A DNA stretch of 16,381 bases from JAEUNJ01 sp052035955 (GCA_052035955.1 JBPOHD010000079.1:1-16381), one strand, 5' to 3'. Positions 1 through 7,297 are shown, counted from the first letter of the stretch. Made by a program: numbers and translations. Notes: generated by a model from the letters alone, not told the origin.

Positions 1-205
1 GCCGAGCGCCCGGGGGGATCCGGCCGGGGGGGGGGGGGCACCGGCGGGGCTAAGTAACGGGGGCGGGCCGGGCCGGGCCCGGCCGGGGGGACTTGCGCGG
101 CGCGGGCCCCCCGTCGCCCCGGGCCCCCACGGGCCATCGGAAAACCTGCTGTTCCCCGCCTCGCCCCCGGGCAGGGCGCGGGGACGCCCCTGAAAGGAGA
201 ATCCC
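1..205. other. Extremely G/C-rich low-complexity leader, no gene recognised
   Basis: This stretch is almost entirely G and C. It contains a run of 13 G at 26-38 and short GGGCC-type repeats with a 14-bp perfect palindrome at 71-84. I see no convincing coding sequence. The gene usually found before rnfH in related bacteria (ratA) is not recognisable here. The only functional site I support is the Shine-Dalgarno AGGAG at 195-199, which serves rnfH. The G-run could be genuine or an assembly or sequencing artefact. Confidence 0.6.
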
Positions 206-481
206 ATGCAGATCGGCGTCGCCTACTCCGAACCCGCCCAGCAGATCTGGCTCAACCTGGAAGTCCCCGACGGGGCGACCGTCAAGGAGGCCATCGACCG
301 CTCGGGCCTGCTCAAGCTCTTTCCCCACATCGACCTGGGTGCCCAGAAGGTCGGCATCTACGGGCGCCTGGTGAAGCTCGATGCCGCCCTGCGGGCCGGC
401 GACCGGGTGGAGATCTACCGGCCCATCACCTGCGACCCGCAGACCGTGCCGCGGCGGGACACGGAAGGGGACGACGAGTAG
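206..481 (+). CDS. rnfH: RnfH family ubiquitin-fold protein
   Basis: A 91-aa protein of the RnfH/UPF0125 family, small beta-grasp (ubiquitin-like) proteins. Family members are found beside the ratA toxin-like gene or in rnf electron-transport clusters; their molecular role is poorly defined. The N-terminal strand (IGVAYSEPAQQIWLNLEVP), the helix starting VKEAIDRSGLL, the segment VGIYGRLVKLDAALRAGDRVEIYRPI and the acidic tail are the expected family pattern, and the length is usual. The ATG is chosen because AGGAG lies 6 nt upstream. No ratA or rnf genes are visible nearby, so the context adds nothing beyond the family assignment. Confidence 0.9.
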   Translation: MQIGVAYSEPAQQIWLNLEVPDGATVKEAIDRSGLLKLFPHIDLGAQKVGIYGRLVKLDAALRAGDRVEIYRPITCDPQTVPRRDTEGDDE

Positions 482-628
482 CGCCCGATCCGGCGGCAGC
501 GTCCGCGGCGGCGCCGCCCCACCCTCGGCCCCGGGGTCACTTTCCGGCCCCGCGCCGCCGCGCCGCGACCCCCGCGGTCCGGGCGGCGGTCCAACTCTTT
601 TGCCGGCACTTGAGGTAAGTTCCCGGGC

Positions 629-3600
629 ATGGCGACCGAGTCCGTCCAGCCCCACGAACCCCTGCAGCGCGTCGTCAAGGTCCGCCGCGACTACAACACC
701 TGGGTCGCCAACGAGACCGTCGAGGACTACGCCCTGCGCTTCACGCCGCGGGGCTTCCGCAAGTGGTCCGAGCTGCGGGTGGCCAATACCGCCTTCGGCG
801 CCGCCTCCTTCCTGGTCCTCGAGGCGGTGGGCGCCACCCTGCTGGTCAACTACGGCTTCCTCAACGCCTTCTGGGCCATCCTCGCCACCGGGCTGATCAT
901 CTTCCTGGCCGGCCTGCCGGTGAGCCTCTATGCCGCCCGCCACGGGGTGGACATGGACCTGCTGACCCGGGGCGCCGGCTTCGGCTACATCGGCTCCACC
1001 ATCACCTCGCTGATCTACGCCTCCTTCACCTTCATCTTCTTCGCCCTCGAGGCGGCGATCATGGCCTATGCCCTGGAACTGGCCTTCGACATCCCGCCGG
1101 CCTGGGGCTACCTGGCCTGCGCCCTGGTGGTGATTCCCCTCGTCACCCACGGCGTCACCGCCATCAGCCGCCTGCAGACCCTGACCCAGCCCCTGTGGCT
1201 GGTCATGTTGGTGCTGCCCTTCGTCTTCGTCTTCCGCGAGAACCCGGGCATCCTCGCCGGCCTGGCCGCCTACCCGGGCCAGAAGGGCGACGGCGGGGCC
1301 TTCGACGGCCTGCTCTTCGGGGCGGCGCTCACCGTGGGCATCGCCCTGATCACCCAGATGGGCGAGCAGGTGGACTACCTGCGCTTCATGCCCGAGCGCA
1401 CCGCCGCCGGGCGGCGCCGCTGGCTGGCCGGAGTGCTGATCGGTGGGCCGGGCTGGGTGATCCTGGGTGTCGCCAAGATGCTGGGGGGCGCCCTGCTGGC
1501 CTACCTGGCGATCAGCAACTCGGTACCGCCGGAGCGCGCCGTGGACCCGAACCAGATGTACCTGGCGGCCTACGAGTACGTCTTCCCCAACGTCGGCTGG
1601 GCGGTGGCCGCGACGGCCCTGTTCGTGATCGTCTCCCAGCTCAAGATCAACGTCACCAACGCCTATGCCGGGTCCCTGGCCTGGTCCAACTTCTTCGCCC
1701 GGCTGACCCACAGCCACCCGGGGCGCGTGGTCTGGGTCGTCTTCAACACCCTGATCGGCCTGATGCTGATGGAATTGGACGTGTTCCAGGCCCTCGGCCG
1801 GGTGCTCGGCCTCTACTCCAACATCGCCATCGCCTGGATGATGGCCGTGGTCGCCGACCTGGTGGTGAACAAGCCCCTGGGCCTGTCGCCGGCCGGCATC
1901 GAGTTCAAGCGCGCCCACCTCTACGACATCAACCCGGTCGGCGTCGGCGCCATGGGCATCGCGTCCGTCCTCTCGGTATCCGCCCACCTGGGCCTCTTCG
2001 GCCCGGAGGCCCAGGCCTTCTCGGCCCTCATCGCCCTGGTCACGGCCTTCGCCGCGGCGCCGCTGATCGCCTGGGCGACGGGCGGCCGCTACTACCTGGC
2101 GCGGCGGCCGGAGGCGGCGACCGGGGGGCCGGGACTGCAGCGCTGCGTGATCTGCGAGAACGAGTACGAGGCCGACGACATGGCCCGCTGCCCGGCCTAC
2201 GAAGGCGCCATCTGCTCCCTGTGCTGCTCCCTAGACGCCCGCTGCGACGACCTCTGCAAGCCCGAGGCGCGCCTGTCCGCCCAGTGGTCCGGCGCCCTGC
2301 GCCGGGTGCTGCCGCGCCGGGTCTGGCCCTACCTGGACACGGGCCTGGGCCACTACCTGCTGCTGATGGCCGTCATCCTGCCCCTGCTGGCGCTGCTGCT
2401 CGGCTTCCTCTACCACCAGGAGCTGCTGGCCCTGGGCGAGGCCGGCCGGGCCCTGGCGCCGCAACTGCGCCTGGCCTTCGTCAAGGTCTTCGCCGCCCTG
2501 CTGCTGGTGGCCGGCATCGTCGCCTGGTGGCTGGTGCTCACCCACCAGAGCCGCCAGGTGGCCCAGGAAGAGTCGAACCGCCAGACCATGCTGCTGATGC
2601 GGGAGATCGAGTCCCACAAGCGCACCGACGAGCAGTTGCAGAAGGCCAAGCAGGCGGCGGACCTGGCCAACCAGGCGAAGAGCCGCTACATCACGGCCAT
2701 CAGCCACGAGCTGCGCACGCCGCTCAACAGCATCCTCGGCTATGCCCAGATCCTCGACGGCGACCGCAGCATCCCGGCCCACCGGCGGCAGGCGGTCCAT
2801 GTGATCCGCAAGAGCGGCGACCACCTGCTGTCGCTGATCGAGGGGACCCTGGACATCGCCCGCATCGAGGGCGGCAAGCTGACCCTCAACGTGCGGCCCC
2901 TGGACTTCCCGGCCTTCCTGCGCCAGATCGTGGACATGTTCGAGGTCCAGGCCCGCAACAAGGGCCTCGAGTTCAGCTTCGCGACCGATGCCGCCCTGCC
3001 GGCCTTCGTGCGGGCGGATGAGCGCCGGCTGCGCCAGGTGCTGATCAACATCCTCGGCAATGCCGTCAAGTTCACCGCCGCCGGCCGGGTCGAGCTGCGG
3101 GTGCGCCACCAGCGCGAGATGGCCACCTTCGAGATCGAGGACACGGGTCCCGGCATCACGCCGGCCGAGATCGAGCGCATCTTCGAACCCTTCGCCCGCG
3201 GCGAGGCGGCGCGGACGGGCAACGCGGCGGGCACCGGCCTCGGACTCACCATCAGCAAGATGCTGGCCGACGTCATGGGCGGCGAACTGACCGTGGAGGG
3301 CCGGCCGGGGCAGGGCAGCCTGTTCCGGGTGCGCCTCTTCCTGCCCCAGGTGCAGGGGGGCGCGGCGCTGGCCGAGCGTTCCCGGGGCCGGCGCCTCGGC
3401 TATGCCGGGCCGCGCCGCCGCATCCTGGTGGTGGACAACGAGCGGGTGGACCGGGAATTCCTGGTCAGCCTGCTCGATCCCCTGGGCTTCCGGCTGGAGC
3501 AGGCCGCCTCGGGCCTGGAGTGCCTGGAGGTGCTGCCGCGCTTCCGCCCGGACCTGATCTTCATGGACCTCGCCATGCCCGGCATCGACGGCTGGGAGAC

Positions 3601-4045
3601 CATCCGCCGCATCCGTGCCGGCGGGCTTTCCGACGCCGCGGTGGCGGTGATCTCGGCCAATGCCTTCGAGAAGGGCTTCGGCGGCTCGGAGCAGGAACCC
3701 CTGGTGCCCGCCGAGGACTTCTTCACCAAGCCGGTGCGGATCGAGGAACTGCTGGACTGGACCGGCCGCCGGCTGGGGCTGGAGTGGGTGTTCGCGCCCG
3801 AGGAGGTCGAGCCCGTGCCCGCCCCGGCGACGGAAGCCCCATCCTCCGGGCTGCCGCCCGCCGAACAGCTTCGGGCGCTGGAGGAAGTGGTCGCCCTCGG
3901 CTATCCTCGCGGCATCAACGACAAGCTCAACGAGATCGAGGCCCTGGACCCCGCCTGCGGCGCCTTCGTCGCCGGCATGCGCGACCTGGCCCGGCAATTC
4001 CGCTTCGATGCCATGAAGAAGAAACTCCGCGAGGTGCGCCCGTGA
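629..4045 (+). CDS. NCS1-type transporter / histidine kinase / receiver fusion sensor protein
   Basis: A 1138-aa membrane sensor. Residues about 1-495 resemble the NCS1 nucleobase:cation symporter fold (cytosine permease-like): roughly twelve hydrophobic segments and the TRGAGFGYIG signature region near the third. Residues 506-543 form an eight-cysteine patch (C506, C509, C521, C529, C532, C533, C539, C543) that could bind zinc. Two more membrane segments lie at about 576-595 and 617-637, followed by a short coiled coil. The HisKA motif AISHELRTP places the phosphorylated histidine at H693. The ATPase N box has N811, the DTGPGI box starts at D838 and GTGLGL at 868. The receiver (about 932-1050) has phosphoacceptor D980. 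The C-terminal 70 residues look helical. By analogy with the transporter-kinase CbrA, the transporter part probably senses or carries the ligand. NCS1 relatives move cytosine, allantoin, hydantoins and similar compounds; the ligand here cannot be read from sequence. It is coupled to the regulator downstream. Confidence 0.88.
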   Translation: MATESVQPHEPLQRVVKVRRDYNTWVANETVEDYALRFTPRGFRKWSELRVANTAFGAASFLVLEAVGATLLVNYGFLNAFWAILATGLIIFLAGLPVSLYAARHGVDMDLLTRGAGFGYIGSTITSLIYASFTFIFFALEAAIMAYALELAFDIPPAWGYLACALVVIPLVTHGVTAISRLQTLTQPLWLVMLVLPFVFVFRENPGILAGLAAYPGQKGDGGAFDGLLFGAALTVGIALITQMGEQVDYLRFMPERTAAGRRRWLAGVLIGGPGWVILGVAKMLGGALLAYLAISNSVPPERAVDPNQMYLAAYEYVFPNVGWAVAATALFVIVSQLKINVTNAYAGSLAWSNFFARLTHSHPGRVVWVVFNTLIGLMLMELDVFQALGRVLGLYSNIAIAWMMAVVADLVVNKPLGLSPAGIEFKRAHLYDINPVGVGAMGIASVLSVSAHLGLFGPEAQAFSALIALVTAFAAAPLIAWATGGRYYLARRPEAATGGPGLQRCVICENEYEADDMARCPAYEGAICSLCCSLDARCDDLCKPEARLSAQWSGALRRVLPRRVWPYLDTGLGHYLLLMAVILPLLALLLGFLYHQELLALGEAGRALAPQLRLAFVKVFAALLLVAGIVAWWLVLTHQSRQVAQEESNRQTMLLMREIESHKRTDEQLQKAKQAADLANQAKSRYITAISHELRTPLNSILGYAQILDGDRSIPAHRRQAVHVIRKSGDHLLSLIEGTLDIARIEGGKLTLNVRPLDFPAFLRQIVDMFEVQARNKGLEFSFATDAALPAFVRADERRLRQVLINILGNAVKFTAAGRVELRVRHQREMATFEIEDTGPGITPAEIERIFEPFARGEAARTGNAAGTGLGLTISKMLADVMGGELTVEGRPGQGSLFRVRLFLPQVQGGAALAERSRGRRLGYAGPRRRILVVDNERVDREFLVSLLDPLGFRLEQAASGLECLEVLPRFRPDLIFMDLAMPGIDGWETIRRIRAGGLSDAAVAVISANAFEKGFGGSEQEPLVPAEDFFTKPVRIEELLDWTGRRLGLEWVFAPEEVEPVPAPATEAPSSGLPPAEQLRALEEVVALGYPRGINDKLNEIEALDPACGAFVAGMRDLARQFRFDAMKKKLREVRP

Positions 4046-5010
4046 GCGCCCCAACCACCCCAACCACCCCGGCCAACGCCACCGCCGCCATCGACCGCAG
4101 CAATGCCGATGTCGTGCTGATCGTGGACGACGTGCCGGAGAACCTCTCCGTGCTGCACGATGCGCTGGACGAGGCCGGCTACACCGTGCTGGTGGCCACC
4201 GACGGCGAATCGGCCCTCGACCGGGCGCGCCAGGTGCTGCCCGACGTGATCCTGCTCGACGCCGTGATGCCGGGCATGGACGGCTTCGAGGTGGCCCGGC
4301 GCCTGAAGGCCGACTTCGCCACCCGCCACATTCCCATCGTCTTCATGACCGGCCTCACCGAGACCGAGCACGTGGTGGCCGCCTTCGCCGCCGGCAGCGC
4401 CGACTACGTGACCAAGCCCATCCGGCCGGCCGAGGTGCTGGCGCGGATCGCCGCCCACATGCAGAGCGCCCGCCAGATGAAGCAGGCGCGCAGCGCCCTG
4501 GATGCCTTCGGCCAGGCCACCGTGGCCGTGCGCGCCCGGGACGGCCGCATGGTCTGGCAGACCCCCCTGGCCCGCCGGCTCATGGAGTCCTGGTTCTCCC
4601 CCAGGGACGAGCAGGCGCCCGGGCGCCTGCTGGACTGGATCGCCGAGGCCGAGAAGCACCGCCGGGAGGGGCTGGAGCCGGGGGCACTGCTGGCGGTGCG
4701 GGATTCCCGCCGCCTGCTCGCCTCCTTCCACGACCGGACCGGCGACGAGGAGTGGCTGGTGGTGCTGCGGGAGGAGGACGACGCGGCCGACACCGCCGCC
4801 CTGATGGCCGCCTTCCGCCTGACCCAGAAGGAGGCGGAAGTCCTCTACTGGGTGACCAAGGGCAAGACCAACAAGGACATCGGCGACATCCTCGGCAGCA
4901 GCCCGCGGACGGTGAACAAGCACCTGGAGCACGTCTTCGAGAAGCTGGGCGTGGAGACCCGAACGTCCGCCGCCAACCTGGCGATGGGGAGGCTGCGCGG
5001 GGCGGGGTGA
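4042..5010 (+). CDS. Response regulator with LuxR-type HTH
   Basis: A 322-aa response regulator, the probable partner of the transporter-kinase just upstream. The start is a GTG at 4042 that overlaps the preceding stop as GTGA, a typical coupling arrangement. Longer readings of the frame run into the kinase gene and are not credible. The receiver domain spans about residues 23-145: VDD near the start, phosphoacceptor D73 in VILLDAVMPG, and the TKP lysine motif. A middle region of about residues 150-250 (QATVAVRARDGRMVWQTPLA) resembles a degenerate PAS-like sensor. The C-terminal 65 residues are a LuxR/FixJ helix-turn-helix (LTQKEAEVLYWVTKGKTNKDIG, then SPRTVNKHLEHVFEKLGVETR). It should bind DNA when phosphorylated. 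Target genes are unknown; the urt operon 9 kb away is only a guess. Confidence 0.9.
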   Translation: MSAPTTPTTPANATAAIDRSNADVVLIVDDVPENLSVLHDALDEAGYTVLVATDGESALDRARQVLPDVILLDAVMPGMDGFEVARRLKADFATRHIPIVFMTGLTETEHVVAAFAAGSADYVTKPIRPAEVLARIAAHMQSARQMKQARSALDAFGQATVAVRARDGRMVWQTPLARRLMESWFSPRDEQAPGRLLDWIAEAEKHRREGLEPGALLAVRDSRRLLASFHDRTGDEEWLVVLREEDDAADTAALMAAFRLTQKEAEVLYWVTKGKTNKDIGDILGSSPRTVNKHLEHVFEKLGVETRTSAANLAMGRLRGAG

Positions 5011-5107
5011 GGCGGCGCAGGGTGATCCGGCCCGCGGGGACGATGGCGCGCGACCTGGGGGGCCTGGGGTTGGCGACCGCGGAATTATTGACCCACCCGC
5101 TGGATCG

Positions 5108-5128
5108 CTATGCGCCTTAGGCGTATAG
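5108..5128 (+). promoter_or_regulatory. Interrupted palindrome, likely operator of the toxin-antitoxin operon
   Basis: Ten-base arms around a single central base at 5118 (left arm CTATGCGCCT, right arm AGGCGTATAG) with one mismatched pair. It lies just ahead of the toxin frame. A possible -10 box, TATAGT at 5124-5129, sits in the right arm; the best-spaced -35 (TGGATC at 5101-5106) is weak. This family's antitoxins usually autorepress by binding such palindromes, so this is the probable operator and promoter core. A TTGACC at 5088-5093 is not at proper spacing from TATAGT. Confidence 0.6.
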
Positions 5129-5135
5129 TCGCGCA

Positions 5136-5447
5136 ATCCTCACCGTAGTCGAGACATCGCTGTTTCAGCGCCAGTGGCCCAACTACTGGACCGAAGATGA
5201 ACGCGGTACGTTCGCTGCGTATATCGCTGAGCACCCCACCGCTGGAGATGTCGTGCCCGGGTCCGGCGGCATTCGCAAGGTGCGTTGGGGAAGGGCCGGT
5301 TCGGGCAAGTCGGGTGGTGTGCGGGTCATCTACTTCACCCGCAATACTGAAGGTGAAGTGGTCTTGCTGACGCTATATGCCAAAGCAATGACCGACAACC
5401 TCACCGGTTCACAATTGAAGGAGATTCGCCGTGTCCTCGAAGAGTAA
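5136..5447 (+). CDS. RelE/HigB-family toxin, start codon non-canonical or lost
   Basis: The reading frame from 5136 encodes a 103-residue RelE/ParE-superfamily toxin, expected to act as a ribosome-dependent mRNA interferase. Family landmarks are TVVETSLFQRQWPNYW at the N-terminus, the HPTAGDVVPGSGGIRKVRW core, GKSGGVRVIYF, and LLTLYAK with NLTGSQLKEI at the end. No in-frame ATG exists upstream of the conserved core. The position where relatives begin is ATC at 5136. The only usual alternatives are CTG at 5160 and GTG at 5253, and both remove conserved N-terminal residues. No Shine-Dalgarno is visible; a start near 5136 would make the message nearly leaderless if TATAGT at 5124 is the -10. The gene may be silent, may start at ATC, or may contain a sequence error. 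The end overlaps the antitoxin start by 17 nt. Confidence 0.75.
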   Translation: MLTVVETSLFQRQWPNYWTEDERGTFAAYIAEHPTAGDVVPGSGGIRKVRWGRAGSGKSGGVRVIYFTRNTEGEVVLLTLYAKAMTDNLTGSQLKEIRRVLEE

Positions 5448-5745
5448 GCCCCTCGCCAAGGCAGAATTGGCAGCCTATGAAGCCAAACGCGACCTTGCGT
5501 CCGAACTCCTACAGTCCGTGCGCGAGATGAAGGCCGGTCAGGTTCATGTCGTTTCATCGCCGGTCATCGAAGCGCGGAAGAAGACTGGTCTCTCTCAGTC
5601 CCAATTCGCGGCGCTCATTGGCGTTTCCGTTCGCACTTTGCAAGGGTGGGAGCAAGGCCGAAAGCAACCCAGTGGTGCGGCTCGCACCCTTCTCGCCATC
5701 GCAAGCACGAATCCCAAGGCAATATTGGCGGTCGCAGGCAAATAG
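5431..5745 (+). CDS. HigA/NadS-like HTH antitoxin
   Basis: A 104-aa helix-turn-helix antitoxin for the toxin encoded immediately upstream; the toxin-first order is typical of HigBA-like modules. The N-terminal half (LAAYEAKRDLASELLQSVREMKAG) is the probable toxin-binding part. The C-terminal half has the XRE-like motif VIEARKKTGLSQSQFAALIGVSVRTLQGWEQGRKQPSGAARTLL, which should bind the operator. The GTG start at 5431 is supported by AAGGAG 7 nt upstream and by its overlap with the toxin end. Lower GC and mixed codon choice set it apart from flanking genes, consistent with transfer. Confidence 0.88.
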   Translation: MSSKSKPLAKAELAAYEAKRDLASELLQSVREMKAGQVHVVSSPVIEARKKTGLSQSQFAALIGVSVRTLQGWEQGRKQPSGAARTLLAIASTNPKAILAVAGK

Positions 5746-5762
5746 CGCTTCATGCGGCAGAG

Positions 5763-5852
5763 GCCCAACCCATCGATCCAGGGGATGCCCGGGACGCTGC
5801 GCTTCTCGCTGCCCTCGCTTCGCTCGGTCGCCCCTGATCTCGAACGTTGAAG
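5763..5852 (+). other. attC-like recombination site of an integron cassette
   Basis: This 90-bp site has the box order of attC. R'' is GCCCAAC at 5763-5769 (fits RYYYAAC). After a 5-nt spacer, L'' is GATCCAGGGG at 5775-5784. L' is CCCCTGATC at 5831-5839, which pairs with L'' leaving one unpaired extra C, a hallmark of attC sites. After a short spacer, GTTGAAG at 5846-5852 stands at R'. Its last base breaks the GTTRRRY consensus, and it does not pair fully with R''. That is expected if the bases after G|TT belong to the insertion target rather than to the cassette. It follows the antitoxin stop by 17 nt, where a cassette's attC belongs. Confidence 0.65.
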
Positions 5853-5886
5853 CTGTAGAAAACCCCCTGTTCCGCCGTCCGGGGCC

Positions 5887-5919
5887 AAAAAAAACGGCGC
5901 CGATTCCCCGGGCGCCGTT
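5887..5919 (-). terminator. Rho-independent terminator for leftward transcription
   Basis: A perfect 9-bp stem (AACGGCGCC at 5893-5901 with GGCGCCGTT at 5911-5919) and a 9-nt loop. Eight A at 5887-5894 on the + strand become the U-tract of a leftward transcript. The rightward tail (GTCGTTC) is poor in T. The adjacent genes on both sides read rightwards, so the intended transcript is unclear. Confidence 0.75.
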
Positions 5920-6002
5920 GTCGTTCACCTGATCGCTCCGGCGGGGCCCGCTGGCGCGCTCCGGCACCCGGCCGTCCCCGGGATAGAGCCCTGGAGGTTT
6001 CC

Positions 6003-6551
6003 ATGTCCCTTGCCTTGCTGCTCATCGACATCCAGAACGACTACTTCCCGGGCGGCGCCATGGAGGTGGTGGGCGCCGCCGACGCGGCCGCCCGGGCCGC
6101 GACGCTGCTGGCGGCGTTTCGTGAGAAGGCTATGCCCGTCATCCACGTGCAGCACATCGCCGCCCGCCCCGGGGCGACTTTCTTCCTTCCCGGTACGGCC
6201 GGCGCGGAAATCCATGCCTCCGTCGCGCCGCTTCCCGGCGAAGCCCTGTTCCGCAAGCACTTTCCCAACAGCTTCCGCGAGACGCCCCTGCTCGAACACC
6301 TGCGCGCGGCGGGCATTTCCCGCCTCGCCATCGCCGGGATGATGACCCACATGTGCATCGATACCACGACCCGCGCCGCGGCCGACCTGGGGTTTTCCTG
6401 CCTGCTGTGCCACGATGCCTGCGCCACCCGCGCCCTGTCCTTCGAGGGCGTCCACGTGCCGGCGGAGGGCGTGCAGGCCGCCTATTTGGCCGCCCTCAAC
6501 GGCCTCTTCGCCAAGGTGGTGTCGGCGGACGAACTGCTCGCCGGCCTCTGA
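6003..6551 (+). CDS. Isochorismatase-like cysteine hydrolase
   Basis: A 182-aa cytoplasmic hydrolase of the isochorismatase/nicotinamidase superfamily. The catalytic triad is visible: D9 in LLIDIQNDYF, K85 in FRKHFPNSF, and C118 in MMTHMCIDTT, with the usual cis-peptide region GMMTHMC just ahead of the cysteine. Length is typical of the single-domain family. The start is supported by GGAGG at 5993-5997. Members cleave varied substrates (isochorismate, nicotinamide, ureidoacrylate, N-carbamoyl compounds). The substrate here cannot be assigned from sequence, and no pathway partner is adjacent. It is convergent with the GST gene. Confidence 0.88.
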   Translation: MSLALLLIDIQNDYFPGGAMEVVGAADAAARAATLLAAFREKAMPVIHVQHIAARPGATFFLPGTAGAEIHASVAPLPGEALFRKHFPNSFRETPLLEHLRAAGISRLAIAGMMTHMCIDTTTRAAADLGFSCLLCHDACATRALSFEGVHVPAEGVQAAYLAALNGLFAKVVSADELLAGL

Positions 6552-6622
6552 CCCCCCGGTCCCGGACCCCGGGGGGTGGCGGCCCGGGTCGCCGGGCGGG
6601 CCCCTGGGCGCCGCCCGCCGGC
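6551..6622. terminator. Two GC hairpins between convergent genes, possible terminators
   Basis: A 9-bp perfect stem (6551-6559 with 6569-6577) begins on the last base of the isochorismatase-like gene. A second stem (GCCGGGCGG at 6591-6599 with 6611-6622, one bulged C) lies just past the end of the leftward GST gene. Neither has a T-tract, so they are weak candidates for intrinsic terminators. Their position between convergent gene ends is the main support. Confidence 0.4.
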
Positions 6623-6626
6623 CTGC

Positions 6627-7265
6627 TCAGGCGCCGCCGGCGGCCTGCACGCCGGGCCCGTCGGGCGGATAGGCGCGGAAGGCCGGCTCCGCCTCCAGCC
6701 GCGCGGAAAGGGCGGCGAGGGCAGGGTGTTCGGCTTCGGGGACGACCGCCGCCAGCATCGACTGGGTGAACTGCCAGGCGACGGCCGCGGTGATGCCGGC
6801 CTGGCGGGTGGCGGCAAAGGCCGCGCCGCGCTTGCCGACTTCGGCCTCCAGGCCCGCATAGGCGGCGCGCAGTTGGCCGGTGACCCGCACCACCCAGGGC
6901 TCGTGCCGGGCCTGGGGCGGGCGCAGGTTCTGCTCGTAGACGATCTGCACGCTCTTCTCGCAGGCGGCCAGGGCCAGGGAGACGGCGCGCATGTCGCGCT
7001 GGAATTCCAGGGGATCGGCGGGCCAAAGGCTCCTGCCGCCGGCCAGGGTGGCTTCGGCGAACTGGAGGATCAGGGAGGAATCCATGATCGCCTCGCCGTC
7101 GTCGCAGACCAGGGTGGGGGCCTTGACCACCGGATTGATGGCCTGGAAGCGCTCGAAGGTGCTGAACACCGACACGGCCTCGTGGGCGAAGGGGATGCCC
7201 AGGGTGTCCAGGGAAATCGCGACCCGCCGCACGTAGGGCGAGTCCAGCATGCCGATCAGTCGCAT
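6627..7265 (-). CDS. Glutathione S-transferase family protein
   Basis: A 212-aa cytosolic GST-like protein. The N-terminal thioredoxin fold opens MRLIGMLDSPYVRRVAISL, with S9 where many bacterial GSTs carry the residue that activates glutathione. KAP at 48-50 contains the cis-proline, and D62-S63 is the glutathione gamma-glutamyl contact motif. Residues from about 85 on form the all-helical C-terminal domain. The start codon is preceded by GGAGGAAG, and the open frame upstream of it lacks GST features. It lies 32 nt downstream of the lpxR-like gene on the same strand, so the two probably share a transcript. The substrate is unknown. Confidence 0.9.
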   Translation of the reverse strand: MRLIGMLDSPYVRRVAISLDTLGIPFAHEAVSVFSTFERFQAINPVVKAPTLVCDDGEAIMDSSLILQFAEATLAGGRSLWPADPLEFQRDMRAVSLALAACEKSVQIVYEQNLRPPQARHEPWVVRVTGQLRAAYAGLEAEVGKRGAAFAATRQAGITAAVAWQFTQSMLAAVVPEAEHPALAALSARLEAEPAFRAYPPDGPGVQAAGGA

Positions 7266-7297
7266 TGTCTTCCTCCCGCGCCCGCTGTTCCGATGGA

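Larger units (their letters stand above)
5070..5846 (+). mobile_element. Probable solitary integron gene cassette carrying a toxin-antitoxin pair
   Basis: A compact unit of about 0.75 kb with lower GC and different codon use than its neighbours. It holds a toxin-antitoxin operon followed by an attC-like site, the layout of an integron gene cassette. The right crossover would be G|TT at 5846/5847. The left border is uncertain. GTTGGCG at 5069-5075 gives a G|TT junction and keeps the operator inside the cassette. Alternatively TTAGGC at 5117-5122 would close into a canonical GTTAGGC box, but it is preceded by C and would cut through the operator palindrome. No integrase or second attC is visible, so this would be a single cassette at a non-integron site. 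Confidence 0.55.

Noticed and set aside
606..625. Possible sigma-54 promoter (CGGCACTTG) upstream of the transporter-kinase gene
   Set aside because: There is no GC dinucleotide at the -12 position; the resemblance is limited to the -24 half.
50..4063. Very long open frames on the minus strand opposite rnfH and the transporter-kinase gene
   Set aside because: They mirror the codon pattern of high-GC coding sequence, lack recognisable domains, and conflict with well-supported genes on the + strand.
5253..5447. Short toxin of 64 aa starting at GTG 5253
   Set aside because: The same frame upstream encodes conserved RelE/HigB N-terminal residues, so a start at 5253 would give a truncated protein.
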